Source: Macrococcoides bohemicum
Lineage (GTDB): Bacteria; Bacillota; Bacilli; Staphylococcales; Staphylococcaceae
DNA: 64,000 nt
Direction: 5' to 3' (one strand)
Assembly (NCBI RefSeq): GCF_042658685.1
Contig: NZ_JBHSQY010000001.1
The first letter of the stretch is position 1. Every line of letters starts with the position of its first letter. A program made the position numbers and the translations under genes. The notes beneath the pieces were generated by a model. It had not been told where the DNA came from and made no database searches. It saw only the letters and a program-made list of their open reading frames with translations. Positions 49,912 to 59,015 of this stretch are shown here, one piece after another.

Positions 49912-50880
49912 ATGTACACAAAGGGCGATGAAAATTTATGGACCGGCAGAATTGATGACACTGAAAATAGCGCGCATTTTAGAAATTTTCAGGTTGTGGA
50001 TGTCGTTGATCTTGAAGAAATAGATGATAATCGTGAAAATGAACAAATAGAAGATCATACACCTCAATATGATGTCGGTATACTTGGATATGCGGTTGAC
50101 CGTGGCGTGTACTTAAATCAAGGTCGCATTGGAGCAAAGCAGGGGCCGGATGCAATAAGAGGAAAATTTGGCAATTTGGCTTTGATAGACGATATAACTA
50201 TTGGTGACTTCGGTAATATATCAACAGATGAAAACGATGTTGAAAATGTACAAAATGAATATGCCGATATGATAGAGAAAACGCATCCTCTTGCGAAGTT
50301 TCATATGTTATTAGGTGGCGGTCATGATATTTCGTATGCACATTACAAAGGATTGAGACAGCTCTATCCGCATCAATCCATTGGTGTGATTAATATTGAT
50401 GCGCACTTCGATTTACGTGATGCAAACCAGGCTACAAGTGGCACAGGGTTTAAGCAAATTATTGATGAAGATCCTGATGCAGGCTATCTCGTTCTTGGTA
50501 TACAACAAGCAGGAAACACACAGCATCTGTTTAATATTGCTAAAGAGCGCGGAGTGGAATATGTGCTCGCCGAACATATTGATCAGGACAGTACAAACGA
50601 AAGCATTGGATCATTTATTGATAAATATGATGTCATTATGCTTACGTTATGTCTCGATGTGATTGATAGCGCCTATGCACCAGGCGTCAGTGCACCTTGT
50701 AGCTTTGGATTAAGTCCTAAGCAAGTTTTACGTTTAATATTAGAAGTATTAAAGCATGATAAAACACAACATATAAGTATCGCAGAAATGAATCCGGAAT
50801 ATGATATTGACGGACGTACAGCAAAAATGGTCGGCCACATTATGTTTCGTATGCTGCATCGAAATTCCAATATTGAATAA
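49912..50880 (+). CDS. hutG: Formimidoylglutamase
   Basis: 322 residues, arginase/agmatinase (ureohydrolase) fold. Manganese ligands are in LLGGGHDISYAHYKG, VINIDAHFDLRD and LCLDVIDSAYAPG. Hydrolyses N-formimidoyl-L-glutamate to glutamate and formamide, the last step of this histidine pathway. SD GGGGG overlaps the end of the upstream flavoprotein gene. Terminator at 50896-50926, convergent with the LysR gene. Confidence 0.94.
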   Translation: MYTKGDENLWTGRIDDTENSAHFRNFQVVDVVDLEEIDDNRENEQIEDHTPQYDVGILGYAVDRGVYLNQGRIGAKQGPDAIRGKFGNLALIDDITIGDFGNISTDENDVENVQNEYADMIEKTHPLAKFHMLLGGGHDISYAHYKGLRQLYPHQSIGVINIDAHFDLRDANQATSGTGFKQIIDEDPDAGYLVLGIQQAGNTQHLFNIAKERGVEYVLAEHIDQDSTNESIGSFIDKYDVIMLTLCLDVIDSAYAPGVSAPCSFGLSPKQVLRLILEVLKHDKTQHISIAEMNPEYDIDGRTAKMVGHIMFRMLHRNSNIE

Positions 50881-50889
50881 ACCTATCAA

Positions 50890-51723
50890 TTAAAGAAAGT
50901 ACTCTGGATGAGTGCTTTCTTTTTTGTGATAGTTGATGTAAATCGTACGATTAATTGTAGGCTCTATTTTATGTGTAGTAAGTTGATTAGTATTAAACGA
51001 TTGATAATATATTTTAGGGACAACTGCATATCCTAAACCGTCATGAACAAAATTTGAAGCTGTTTCAAAGCGATCGACTTCCATTACAATATTTGGTCGT
51101 ATTGCATGACGATTAAAATAATCGTTTAAATGTTGTCTGACCTGAAATGATTCATTCGGTAATATTAACGGCAGATGGTCTAATGTGACTACTTTACTGG
51201 CCTGATTTTTTATATTTCCTAAAATAATATATTCCTCAGTGTATAGTGGCATGGATTCGATCGCCTCGTCATTTATCAACTCATTTGTAATTGCAATATC
51301 CACATCATAGTTCATCAGTGCGATTAAAGAATCTTTGACTGAAAGGATTTCTTTTATTTGATAACGCTGAGATTCAAATTGATTTGCGTGATTTTTGACG
51401 ACTTGTGACACCCAACGATTTGTTGACTCTAATATAGCGATCTTTATTTTAGGGAAATCACTCTCGTTCAAATCATACATCTTCTCAACAGTATGGTGAT
51501 AAGCTTTGACAATTTCTTTGGAATATTGATAAAACAATATCCCTTTTTCGGTAATTTTGATTGCTTTTGTCGAACGTGTAAGAAGCGCATATCCTAATTC
51601 ATGCTCTAATTTTTTGATGGCGGTAGTTAGTGAAGGCTGAGCAATGTGAAGATATTCAGCTGCACGAGTGAAACTATTGTGCTCTACAACAGCAATAAAA
51701 TATTCAAAATGCAGGATTTTCAT
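50890..51723 (-). CDS. LysR family regulator, probable hut regulator
   Basis: 277 residues: N-terminal LysR HTH AEYLHIAQPSLTTAIKKLEH (about 21-40) with the following EHELGYALLTR, then a substrate-binding domain (about 90-270). In staphylococci a LysR gene sits between hutG and hutUI, as here, so control of hut genes is inferred. It is oriented away from hutU and towards hutG's terminator. Start ATG 51723 with AGGAGA upstream. Confidence 0.88.
   Translation of the reverse strand: MKILHFEYFIAVVEHNSFTRAAEYLHIAQPSLTTAIKKLEHELGYALLTRSTKAIKITEKGILFYQYSKEIVKAYHHTVEKMYDLNESDFPKIKIAILESTNRWVSQVVKNHANQFESQRYQIKEILSVKDSLIALMNYDVDIAITNELINDEAIESMPLYTEEYIILGNIKNQASKVVTLDHLPLILPNESFQVRQHLNDYFNRHAIRPNIVMEVDRFETASNFVHDGLGYAVVPKIYYQSFNTNQLTTHKIEPTINRTIYINYHKKESTHPEYFL
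50896..50926. terminator. Hairpin after hutG
   Basis: Stem AGAAAGTACT / AGTGCTTTCT followed by T6 on the plus strand. Overlaps the last codons of the convergent LysR gene. Confidence 0.8.
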
Positions 51724-51845
51724 ATAATCTCCTTTTATTAATAGATTGAAACTATTAATTATTAGTTTATTGATATTATATATCTATATGATAACAAATT
51801 ATAATGAAAATGTAGATAGAATATTCAGAAAATGAGGGGATGTAG

Positions 51846-52241
51846 ATGTGGCGGTTTTATGTTTATAGCATCATAGGAATTTTTTTTCTGTAGTACATTG
51901 GTTATCACTTTTATAGTGACTGCAATCACTGTACATATTCCGCCGATAAGATTTGAATCGAACAAGACATATAATGATATTCCTTATAAAGATGAGATTA
52001 GTAAAGGGATGCCTTTATTGAAATGTTATTACCGGAAGCAATATGACAGGATGTAGATTTAATAACGAGATTTACAACAGGTGTTGTGAGTATTTCGGCA
52101 ATAATTTTCTTCTCAAGTGTAGTACTAGTTATCATTTCTACTGATATTAAGATTCCAATTTGGAAACTTTTAGTTATTTGGTTTGAAAGAGTAGTTTTAA
52201 CTTTATTAATCACAATTCCATTCGCATTATTTATTTTTTAA
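51846..52241 (+). pseudogene. Membrane protein gene with two frameshifts
   Basis: ATG 51846 follows a GAGGGG SD. Frame 1 reads MWRFYVYSIIGIFF; at a T8 tract (51880-51887) it must shift to continue TLVITFIVTAITVHIPPIRF and then YNDIPYKDEISKGMPLLKCY; a second shift near 52050 returns to the first frame, reading VDLITRFTTGVVSISA up to the stop at 52239. Three membrane segments over about 130 codons. Family not recognised. It fills the gap between the LysR gene and hutU. Confidence 0.7.
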
Positions 52242-52261
52242 TATAACAGGAGGATTTAAAA

Positions 52262-53911
52262 ATGAGAAATATTAGAGCAAAGAAAGGTTTAGAGATTGAA
52301 TGTAAAGGATGGGAGCAGGAAGCTGTTCTTCGTATGTTATATAATAATTTAGATCCAGAAGTAGCAGAACATCCAGAGAATTTAGTTGTATACGGTGGTA
52401 TCGGTAAAGCGGCACGTAACTGGGAAAGTTTTGACGCAATCGTTGAAAGCTTACGCAACTTAGAAAAGGATGAAACATTACTTGTGCAGTCTGGTAAACC
52501 TGTCGCAGTGTTTAAAACACACGATCAGGCACCACGTGTCCTGTTATCAAACTCAGTATTAGTACCTAAATGGGCAAATTGGGAACATTTCAATGAATTA
52601 GATAAGAAAGGTTTAATGATGTACGGTCAGATGACTGCAGGTAGCTGGATTTACATTGGTTCTCAAGGGATTGTTCAAGGAACTTATGAAACGTTTGGTG
52701 AACTTGCAAACCAGCATTTTAATGGTGATTTAAAAGGTACGATCACATTAACAGCAGGTCTTGGTGGTATGGGTGGTGCGCAACCTTTATCAGTAACGAT
52801 GAACGGTGGTGTTGTTATCGGTATCGATGTGGATGAATCACGTATCGATAAGCGTATCGAAACACGTTATTGTGATGTTAAGACACATGACATAGATGAA
52901 GCTATTCGTTTAGCGAATGAAGCGAAAGAGAAAGGGGAAGCGTTATCTATCGGTTTAGTAGGAAACGCTGTTGATGTATATAAAGCATTACTCGAAAAAG
53001 ATTTCAAAGTTGATATTGTAACTGACCAAACGTCAGCACATGATCCATTAAATGGTTACGTGCCTGTTGAATATTCACTGGAAGAAACAATTGAGTTACG
53101 TAAGACAAATCCTGAAGAAGTTGTGCGTTTAGCGAAGAAATCGATGGCGAAACACGTGGAATACATGCTTGAATACAAAAATCGTGGTGCTGTAACATTC
53201 GATTATGGAAACAATATTCGACAAGTTGCTTTTGATGAAGGAGTTGAAGATGCATTCAGCTTCCCTGGATTCGTTCCTGCTTATATTCGCCCGCTATTCT
53301 GTGAAGGTAAAGGACCTTTCCGTTTCGCAGCATTAAGTGGTGATCCGAAAGATATTGAACGTGCAGATGAAGAGATGAGAAAGCTATTCCCGGATAATAA
53401 GAAATTGATGCGCTGGTTAGATTTAGCTAGTGAGAAGATTGCGTTCCAGGGATTACCTTCTCGTATCGCTTGGCTCGGATACGGTGAACGCGCTAAAATG
53501 GGGTTAGCATTAAATAAACTTGTTGAGACAGGTGAAATTTCTGCACCAATCGTAATCGGTCGTGACCATTTAGATGCAGGTAGTGTTGCAAGTCCAAACC
53601 GTGAAACTGAAAGCATGCAAGATGGTAGTGATGCAGTTGGTGACTGGGCAGTATTGAACGCTTTAATTAACACTGCAGCAGGTGGATCATGGATTTCATT
53701 CCATCATGGTGGGGGTGTTGGTATGGGTTATTCATTACATGCAGGAATGGTTGTTGTTGCAGATGGTACGAAGAATGCTGAAGAAAGATTACAACGTGTG
53801 TTAACAACTGATCCAGGTATGGGTGTAGTGAGACACGTTGATGCAGGATACGAAATTGCGATTGAAGTTGCTAAAGAAAAAGGTATCAACGTACCGATGT
53901 TAGAAAAATAA
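52262..53911 (+). CDS. hutU: Urocanate hydratase
   Basis: 549 residues, the family length. NAD+-dependent conversion of urocanate to imidazolone propionate. Motifs: YGGIGKAARNWESF, LTAGLGGMGGAQPL (NAD site), and the active-site GRDHLDAGSVASPNRETE. SD AGGAGGA. Pairs with hutI 54 bp downstream. hutH is not in this window; in staphylococci it lies elsewhere. Confidence 0.97.
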   Translation: MRNIRAKKGLEIECKGWEQEAVLRMLYNNLDPEVAEHPENLVVYGGIGKAARNWESFDAIVESLRNLEKDETLLVQSGKPVAVFKTHDQAPRVLLSNSVLVPKWANWEHFNELDKKGLMMYGQMTAGSWIYIGSQGIVQGTYETFGELANQHFNGDLKGTITLTAGLGGMGGAQPLSVTMNGGVVIGIDVDESRIDKRIETRYCDVKTHDIDEAIRLANEAKEKGEALSIGLVGNAVDVYKALLEKDFKVDIVTDQTSAHDPLNGYVPVEYSLEETIELRKTNPEEVVRLAKKSMAKHVEYMLEYKNRGAVTFDYGNNIRQVAFDEGVEDAFSFPGFVPAYIRPLFCEGKGPFRFAALSGDPKDIERADEEMRKLFPDNKKLMRWLDLASEKIAFQGLPSRIAWLGYGERAKMGLALNKLVETGEISAPIVIGRDHLDAGSVASPNRETESMQDGSDAVGDWAVLNALINTAAGGSWISFHHGGGVGMGYSLHAGMVVVADGTKNAEERLQRVLTTDPGMGVVRHVDAGYEIAIEVAKEKGINVPMLEK

Positions 53912-53965
53912 AATAGTACAATACAGATATTAAGATATCAATATATATTTGAAAGGATGTAGAAA

Positions 53966-55195
53966 ATGAACGATATTATCATTCAGAATATTAGTGAACT
54001 GATCTTACCTAAGAAAACAGAAAAGCCACTTAAAGGTACTGAACTTGCAGAACTGAATGTGATTGAAAATGGTACGGTTGTGATAAAGGATGGCAAGATT
54101 GTATACGCTGGTGAATTTAGCGAAGACTTTGAGGCTAATGAGACGATCGATGGAACGAATAAAACTGTATCTCCTGCACTTGTTGATGCGCATACACATT
54201 TAGTACACGGTGGTTCTCGTGAACATGAGATGAGTTTAAAGCGTCAAGGTGTTTCATATCTTGAAATTTTAGAACAAGGTGGCGGTATTCATTCAACTGT
54301 GAAAGCTACGCGTGAAGCATCTGAAGAAGAACTATTCGAGAAAGCTGAGCATGAATTACTCCGAATGATTCATCACGGTGTATTAAGTGTAGAAAGCAAG
54401 AGTGGATATGGCTTATCTTTAGAACATGAGTTAAAGCAACTGCGTGTATCTAAACGTCTTCAGGAGAAATACGGCATCAATATGAAACATACATATCTTG
54501 GGCCGCACGCAGTACCAAAAGATAAAGATAGTGAAACATTTATTGATGAATGTATTAAAGATTTACAGGTAGTTAAGGATATTGCAGATTTTGCTGATAT
54601 TTTCTGTGAGACAGGTGTATTTACAATAGATCAGTCTCGTAAATATATGCAGGCAGCAAAAGCAGCTGGTTTACCTGTTAAAATTCATGCAGATGAAATC
54701 GACCCATTAGGTGGATTAGAGTTAGCAATAGAAGAAGAAGCAATTAGTGCTGATCACCTTGTTGCAGCGAGCGAAAAAGGTAAGCAGATGTTAGCAGACA
54801 GTGATACAGTAGCTGTATTATTACCAGGAACAACCTTTTATTTAAATAAAGAAGAATACGCAGATGCTCGAGGCATGTTAGACAACAATGGAGCAATTGC
54901 GATTGCAACGGATTATAATCCGGGAAGTTGCGTAACTAGTAATTTACAGATGGTAATGAGTATAGCAGCACTTAAGTTGAACTTATCACCGAAAGAAATC
55001 TGGAATGCAGTAACTGTTAATGCAGCGAAAGCAATGGGTGTTGACGCAGGTACGATAGATGCTGGTGATGCAGCTAATCTAGTCATCTGGCATGCAAAGA
55101 ATCATGAATATATCCCTTATCATTATGGTGTGAACCATGCAGAAAAAGTAATCCATAACGGTAAAGTGATTGTGAATAATCACTTTAAATTATAA
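53966..55195 (+). CDS. hutI: Imidazolonepropionase
   Basis: 409 residues, amidohydrolase fold. Metal ligands in DAHTHLVHGGSRE, with HADEIDPLGGLELA and ATDYNPGS later. Opens the imidazolone ring to formimidoylglutamate, the substrate of HutG. SD GAAAGGATG precedes the ATG; co-transcribed with hutU. Confidence 0.97.
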   Translation: MNDIIIQNISELILPKKTEKPLKGTELAELNVIENGTVVIKDGKIVYAGEFSEDFEANETIDGTNKTVSPALVDAHTHLVHGGSREHEMSLKRQGVSYLEILEQGGGIHSTVKATREASEEELFEKAEHELLRMIHHGVLSVESKSGYGLSLEHELKQLRVSKRLQEKYGINMKHTYLGPHAVPKDKDSETFIDECIKDLQVVKDIADFADIFCETGVFTIDQSRKYMQAAKAAGLPVKIHADEIDPLGGLELAIEEEAISADHLVAASEKGKQMLADSDTVAVLLPGTTFYLNKEEYADARGMLDNNGAIAIATDYNPGSCVTSNLQMVMSIAALKLNLSPKEIWNAVTVNAAKAMGVDAGTIDAGDAANLVIWHAKNHEYIPYHYGVNHAEKVIHNGKVIVNNHFKL

Positions 55196-55198
55196 TAT

Positions 55199-55277
55199 CA
55201 GAGACTGGGACAGAAGTGTTCTGCCGTTTAAGCTGTTAAACAGAAGCGCGCTAAGACTTATGTCTCACCCTCTATAC
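55199..55277 (+). repeat. Dispersed intergenic repeat copy
   Basis: GAGACTGGGACAGAAGTGTT, then GTTTAAGCTGTTAAAC and a hairpin-type end, GACTTATGTCTCACCCTCT. Matches the copy at 6968-7047 closely; the terminal hairpin is partly degraded here. It follows hutI. Confidence 0.8.
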
Positions 55278-55304
55278 AATTTTCGATGAAATATATTATT
55301 TGCA

Positions 55305-55333
55305 TTGATTTTTTATACAATCTTCGCTATGAT
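55305..55333 (+). promoter_or_regulatory. Promoter of the riboflavin operon
   Basis: TTGATT (55305-55310), 17-bp spacer, TATGAT (55328-55333), about 35 bp before the FMN riboswitch. Confidence 0.7.
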
Positions 55334-55367
55334 GAAATTGTCTTAATTGACAGACAAGTTAATAACT

Positions 55368-55490
55368 ATTCTTTCGGGGCAGGGTGAAATTCCCAACCGG
55401 CGGTGATAGTCCGTGAGCTGAAAATATATATTTGATGCTGATTCTGTGAAACTCAGAAACCGACAGTATAGTCTGGATGGGAGAAAGAAT
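55368..55490 (+). promoter_or_regulatory. FMN riboswitch (RFN element)
   Basis: P1 ATTCTTTC (55368-55375) / GAAAGAAT (55483-55490). Between them CGGGGCAGGGTGAAATTCCC, AACCGGCGGTGATAGTCC and ACCGACAGTATAGTCTGGAT are the RFN core. Followed by the terminator at 55576-55605; FMN should stop rib transcription. Confidence 0.97.
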
Positions 55491-55575
55491 AAGGTGCCAT
55501 TGTGATGGTTTATTTGTTGATGTATAAATTCTGCAAATACTATTATCATGGTCTTATTTATTGAACCTAAAATAC

Positions 55576-55610
55576 AAATGCCCAAATCTTTTGATTCGGG
55601 CATTTTTTTA
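55576..55610 (+). terminator. FMN-controlled terminator before ribD
   Basis: Stem AAATGCCCAAATC / GATTCGGGCATTT with T7; the off-state platform of the FMN riboswitch. Confidence 0.9.
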
Positions 55611-55616
55611 TAGGAG

Positions 55617-56678
55617 ATGAATAATAACTTGTATTTAGATAAAGCATTTGAACTTGTTAAATGGACGGATGGTCAGACAGGCAGTAATCCTGCTGTAGGT
55701 TGTATTGTAGTGAAAGATAATAGAATTGTAGGTATTGGTGCACATCTTACAGAAGGTGAAGCACACGCAGAAGTGAATGCACTGAATATGGCAGGACGCC
55801 ATGCAATTGGAGCGACGCTTTACTGTACGCTCGAACCCTGCAGTCACTTTGGTAAGACGCCACCATGCACACAAAAGATTATCGATAGTGGTATAAAGCG
55901 TGTGGTATATGCAGTGCAAGATAAATCGCTGCATTCAGATATTGATGCTATGAAAGCGCACGGAATCGTTGTAGACCAACTGTATATCAGTGAAATCGAT
56001 GACTATTATCAGCCGTTCTTTAAAGCAAAGCTACGTAAGATACCTTATACGATACTGAAAATGGGTGTGACACTCGACGGTAAGACAGCAGATGATGATG
56101 ACGTTAGTAAGTGGATTACTAATGAAGCATCAAGAAATCATGCACATTGTGTGCGTTATACCAGTGATGCCATACTTGTAGGCTACAATACATATAAACA
56201 TGACCAGCCAACACTTGATAGTAGAAATTATAGAGATAAACGGATCAGGAAAGTCGTTATTTCTAATGGATTATTCGAAATAAATGACAAAGATAATAAC
56301 GATTATGACAAATCACGTTTAATCGTTGTGACGACAACTGATCAGTCGATTGATGGTGTTACCGTAATCGTACTCACTGATCTACATCCTGAAACCATTT
56401 TAGAAGCCTTATATTTACATAAAATTAACCGCATAATTATAGAAGGCGGTATGCAGACGATGCGTGCGTTTGTATCTGCCAGAACTTTTGATGAAATACA
56501 CCAGTATATTGCCCCGAAAATTTTAGGTGGATCCTCAAAGCATCAGTTTTTAATAACTGATCAACCTTCACAAATGTCAGAAATTACTGACCTTTCTCTT
56601 GTCTCTGTTAAGACTTTCGACCAGGATGTATTACTGATTTACAGAAAGGATGATGTTGATGTTTACAGGCATCATTGA
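55617..56678 (+). CDS. ribD: Bifunctional riboflavin deaminase/reductase RibD
   Basis: 353 residues. N-terminal zinc deaminase domain (to about 145): HAEVNAL and PCSHFGKTPPC bind zinc. C-terminal reductase domain (about 146-350) with MGVTLDGKTA and IIEGG. Performs the second and third steps of riboflavin synthesis from the GTP product. ATG 55617 sits directly on AGGAG, so a TTG at 55629 is the alternative start. First gene of the rib operon. Confidence 0.94.
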   Translation: MNNNLYLDKAFELVKWTDGQTGSNPAVGCIVVKDNRIVGIGAHLTEGEAHAEVNALNMAGRHAIGATLYCTLEPCSHFGKTPPCTQKIIDSGIKRVVYAVQDKSLHSDIDAMKAHGIVVDQLYISEIDDYYQPFFKAKLRKIPYTILKMGVTLDGKTADDDDVSKWITNEASRNHAHCVRYTSDAILVGYNTYKHDQPTLDSRNYRDKRIRKVVISNGLFEINDKDNNDYDKSRLIVVTTTDQSIDGVTVIVLTDLHPETILEALYLHKINRIIIEGGMQTMRAFVSARTFDEIHQYIAPKILGGSSKHQFLITDQPSQMSEITDLSLVSVKTFDQDVLLIYRKDDVDVYRHH

Positions 56679-57282
56679 AGAAGTTGGTGTCATAGCTCAA
56701 CTGAAAAAGCAGGGAGATACTACCTTTATGACGATAGATTGTAATCGTATTATAGAAGACATGCACATTGGTGATTCTATCAGTGTGAACGGTGTATGTC
56801 TTACAGTCACTGCCTTTAATCATTCGAGCTTCAATGTGGATATATTAGAAGATACGAGTGCTATTACGTTGTTTCGAAATATGAAGCAAGGTACGAAAGT
56901 AAATTTAGAACGTGCATTATTACCGACGACAAGGCTTGGCGGTCACTTTGTAACTGGCCATGTCGATACGAGTCTCATTGTAGAAAGCGTTAATCACAGG
57001 GAAAAGACAATGCAGTTAAAGCTCAGACTTCCAAATGAATTTCGCAAATTTGTTATTCCGAAAGGCTCGATTGCTGTTAACGGTATATCTTTAACGATTT
57101 TTAAATTAGATCATAGCGTTGGGCTGAATATCATACCTGAAACGGTAAGAAGCACGATGCTTTCAGAACTTAAACCAGGTGATAAAGTACATATTGAATT
57201 CGATATGTTAGGAAAATATATATTGAACAGTAAACAAGAAGAAAGTGGTCTTTCTTTATCGAAATTGGAGATGATGTTGTAA
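56659..57282 (+). CDS. ribE: Riboflavin synthase alpha subunit RibE
   Basis: 207 residues, two lumazine-binding repeats: MFTGIIEEVG with NGVCLTV and GHFVTGHVD. Dismutates two lumazines to riboflavin. The ATG at 56659 is chosen from homology, ten bases into a 20-bp overlap with ribD. The stop overlaps the ribBA start (TAATG). Confidence 0.96.
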   Translation: MFTGIIEEVGVIAQLKKQGDTTFMTIDCNRIIEDMHIGDSISVNGVCLTVTAFNHSSFNVDILEDTSAITLFRNMKQGTKVNLERALLPTTRLGGHFVTGHVDTSLIVESVNHREKTMQLKLRLPNEFRKFVIPKGSIAVNGISLTIFKLDHSVGLNIIPETVRSTMLSELKPGDKVHIEFDMLGKYILNSKQEESGLSLSKLEMML

Positions 57283-58472
57283 TGTTTGATACTATTAAAA
57301 GTGCATTAGAAGATTTAAAGGCAGGTAAGCCAATTATCGTGGTTGACAATGAAGATCGTGAAAATGAAGGCGACCTTGTAGCGATAACAGACTTTATGAC
57401 TGAAGATACGATAAACTTTATGATTACACATGCACGTGGATTGGTTTGCGCGCCTATATCTACAGCGTTAAATGAACGCTTGAATTTGCAGCCGATGACG
57501 CATAATAATCAGGATCCAAATAAAACCGCATTTACCATCAGTATCGACCATGCTTCAACAACTACAGGAATCAGTGCATTTGAAAGATATTGTACGGTGA
57601 AAGCATTGACGGACACAAACGTTACATTGAGTGACTTCAATCAACCGGGACATGTATTCCCGTTAATTGCTAAACCAAACGGGGTGCTTGAACGTGTTGG
57701 GCATACAGAAGCATGTGTAGATTTAGCGAAACTATGCGGTGCAAGTGAGACAGGTGTTATCTGTGAAATAATTAAAGATGACGGAACGATGGCACGCAGA
57801 GACGATTTAGCGAAATATAAAGTAGAACATCGATTAAAGATGATTACTATTGCCGATCTGGTTGAGTATATAAAAAGCGAAAAGCCTCTCGTAACACGCG
57901 AAGCTAAAGTGAATATGCCAACTGAATTTGGTGAATTTACGATGTATGGGTTTAGTGAACTTTATAGCGATAAAGAACATGTTGTGTATGTTAAAGACTA
58001 TAAAGGTATTCCGGATATTCGAATACATTCAGAATGTCTGACAGGAGATGTATTTCATAGTAAACGATGTGACTGTGGGATACAACTAGAAAAAGGCATG
58101 CAGCATATTGAAGAAAAAGGCGGTATTTTAATCTATTTACGACAAGAAGGCCGCGGCATCGGACTGATCAATAAATTAAAAGCATACGAAAAGATTGAAC
58201 AAGGACTTGATACAGTTGAAGCAAACCATGCATTAGGATTTGATAGTGATATGCGGGATTATGCTGTCGCTGCTTCAATATTAAAGGATTTAGGTGTAAG
58301 TAAAGTCAACCTGATGTCAAATAATCCAAGAAAGATTAACGGATTAAAGCAATACGGCATAGAAGTTGAAACAAGAATTCCACATCAATTTCAAAGCAAT
58401 GCAATAAATAAACATTATCTTGAAACGAAAAAAGAAAAATTAGGACATTTACTGGAGGAGAAATTAATATGA
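57282..58472 (+). CDS. ribBA: Bifunctional 3,4-DHBP synthase / GTP cyclohydrolase II
   Basis: 396 residues. N-terminal RibB domain (1-~200) with DNEDRENEGDLV and GHTEACVDLAKLCG. C-terminal RibA domain (about 205-396) with zinc-site CLTGDVFHSKRCDCG and RQEGRGIGL. Provides both precursors for lumazine. Overlaps ribE and ribH by a few bases. Confidence 0.97.
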   Translation: MFDTIKSALEDLKAGKPIIVVDNEDRENEGDLVAITDFMTEDTINFMITHARGLVCAPISTALNERLNLQPMTHNNQDPNKTAFTISIDHASTTTGISAFERYCTVKALTDTNVTLSDFNQPGHVFPLIAKPNGVLERVGHTEACVDLAKLCGASETGVICEIIKDDGTMARRDDLAKYKVEHRLKMITIADLVEYIKSEKPLVTREAKVNMPTEFGEFTMYGFSELYSDKEHVVYVKDYKGIPDIRIHSECLTGDVFHSKRCDCGIQLEKGMQHIEEKGGILIYLRQEGRGIGLINKLKAYEKIEQGLDTVEANHALGFDSDMRDYAVAASILKDLGVSKVNLMSNNPRKINGLKQYGIEVETRIPHQFQSNAINKHYLETKKEKLGHLLEEKLI

Positions 58473-58933
58473 ACTATAGTGCACAATTAACAGGACAAGG
58501 ATTAAAGATTGCAGTTGTTACATCAAGATTTAATCATTTTATAACAGACCGTTTAACAGAAGGTGCAGTTGATACGTTAGAAAGACATGGCGTAGAAAGT
58601 GAGAGCATTGATACTTTCTTAGTACCAGGCGCGTTTGAATTACCATTTATCGCAAGTAAACTCGCACAAAAGAAAAAGTATGATGCTATTATTACTTTAG
58701 GTTGTGTGATAAGAGGTGCGACAACACACTATGATTACGTATGTAATGAAGCAGCAAAAGGTATTGCTAAAGCAGGAGAATATGGTACCCCAGTAATTTT
58801 TGGTGTAGTTACAACAGAAACAATCGAACAGGCCATTGAAAGAGCTGGTACTAAAGCAGGAAATAAAGGTGGAGAAGCGGCAATCGGTGCTATAGAGATG
58901 GCAAATCTTAATAAGATGGTTGAATCTATCTAG
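58469..58933 (+). CDS. ribH: 6,7-dimethyl-8-ribityllumazine synthase
   Basis: 154 residues. Motifs PGAFELPFIA and LGCVIRGATTHYDYVCNEAA define the icosahedral lumazine synthase. ATGA overlap with ribBA. Last gene of the riboflavin operon; a weak GAAATTGG / CCAATTTC hairpin (58937-58960) follows. Confidence 0.97.
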   Translation: MNYSAQLTGQGLKIAVVTSRFNHFITDRLTEGAVDTLERHGVESESIDTFLVPGAFELPFIASKLAQKKKYDAIITLGCVIRGATTHYDYVCNEAAKGIAKAGEYGTPVIFGVVTTETIEQAIERAGTKAGNKGGEAAIGAIEMANLNKMVESI

Positions 58934-58977
58934 TGCGAAATTGGTGAAACCCCAATTTCAAAATAACAAAAACAAAA

Positions 58978-59010
58978 AAGACCGTGAACACAATTTGTTC
59001 ACGGTCTTCA
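58978..59010. terminator. Bidirectional terminator, rib operon / putB
   Basis: Perfect 13-bp stem AAGACCGTGAACA / TGTTCACGGTCTT, with a T-rich tail best on the minus strand (after putB). Confidence 0.9.
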
Positions 59011-59015
59011 AACTA

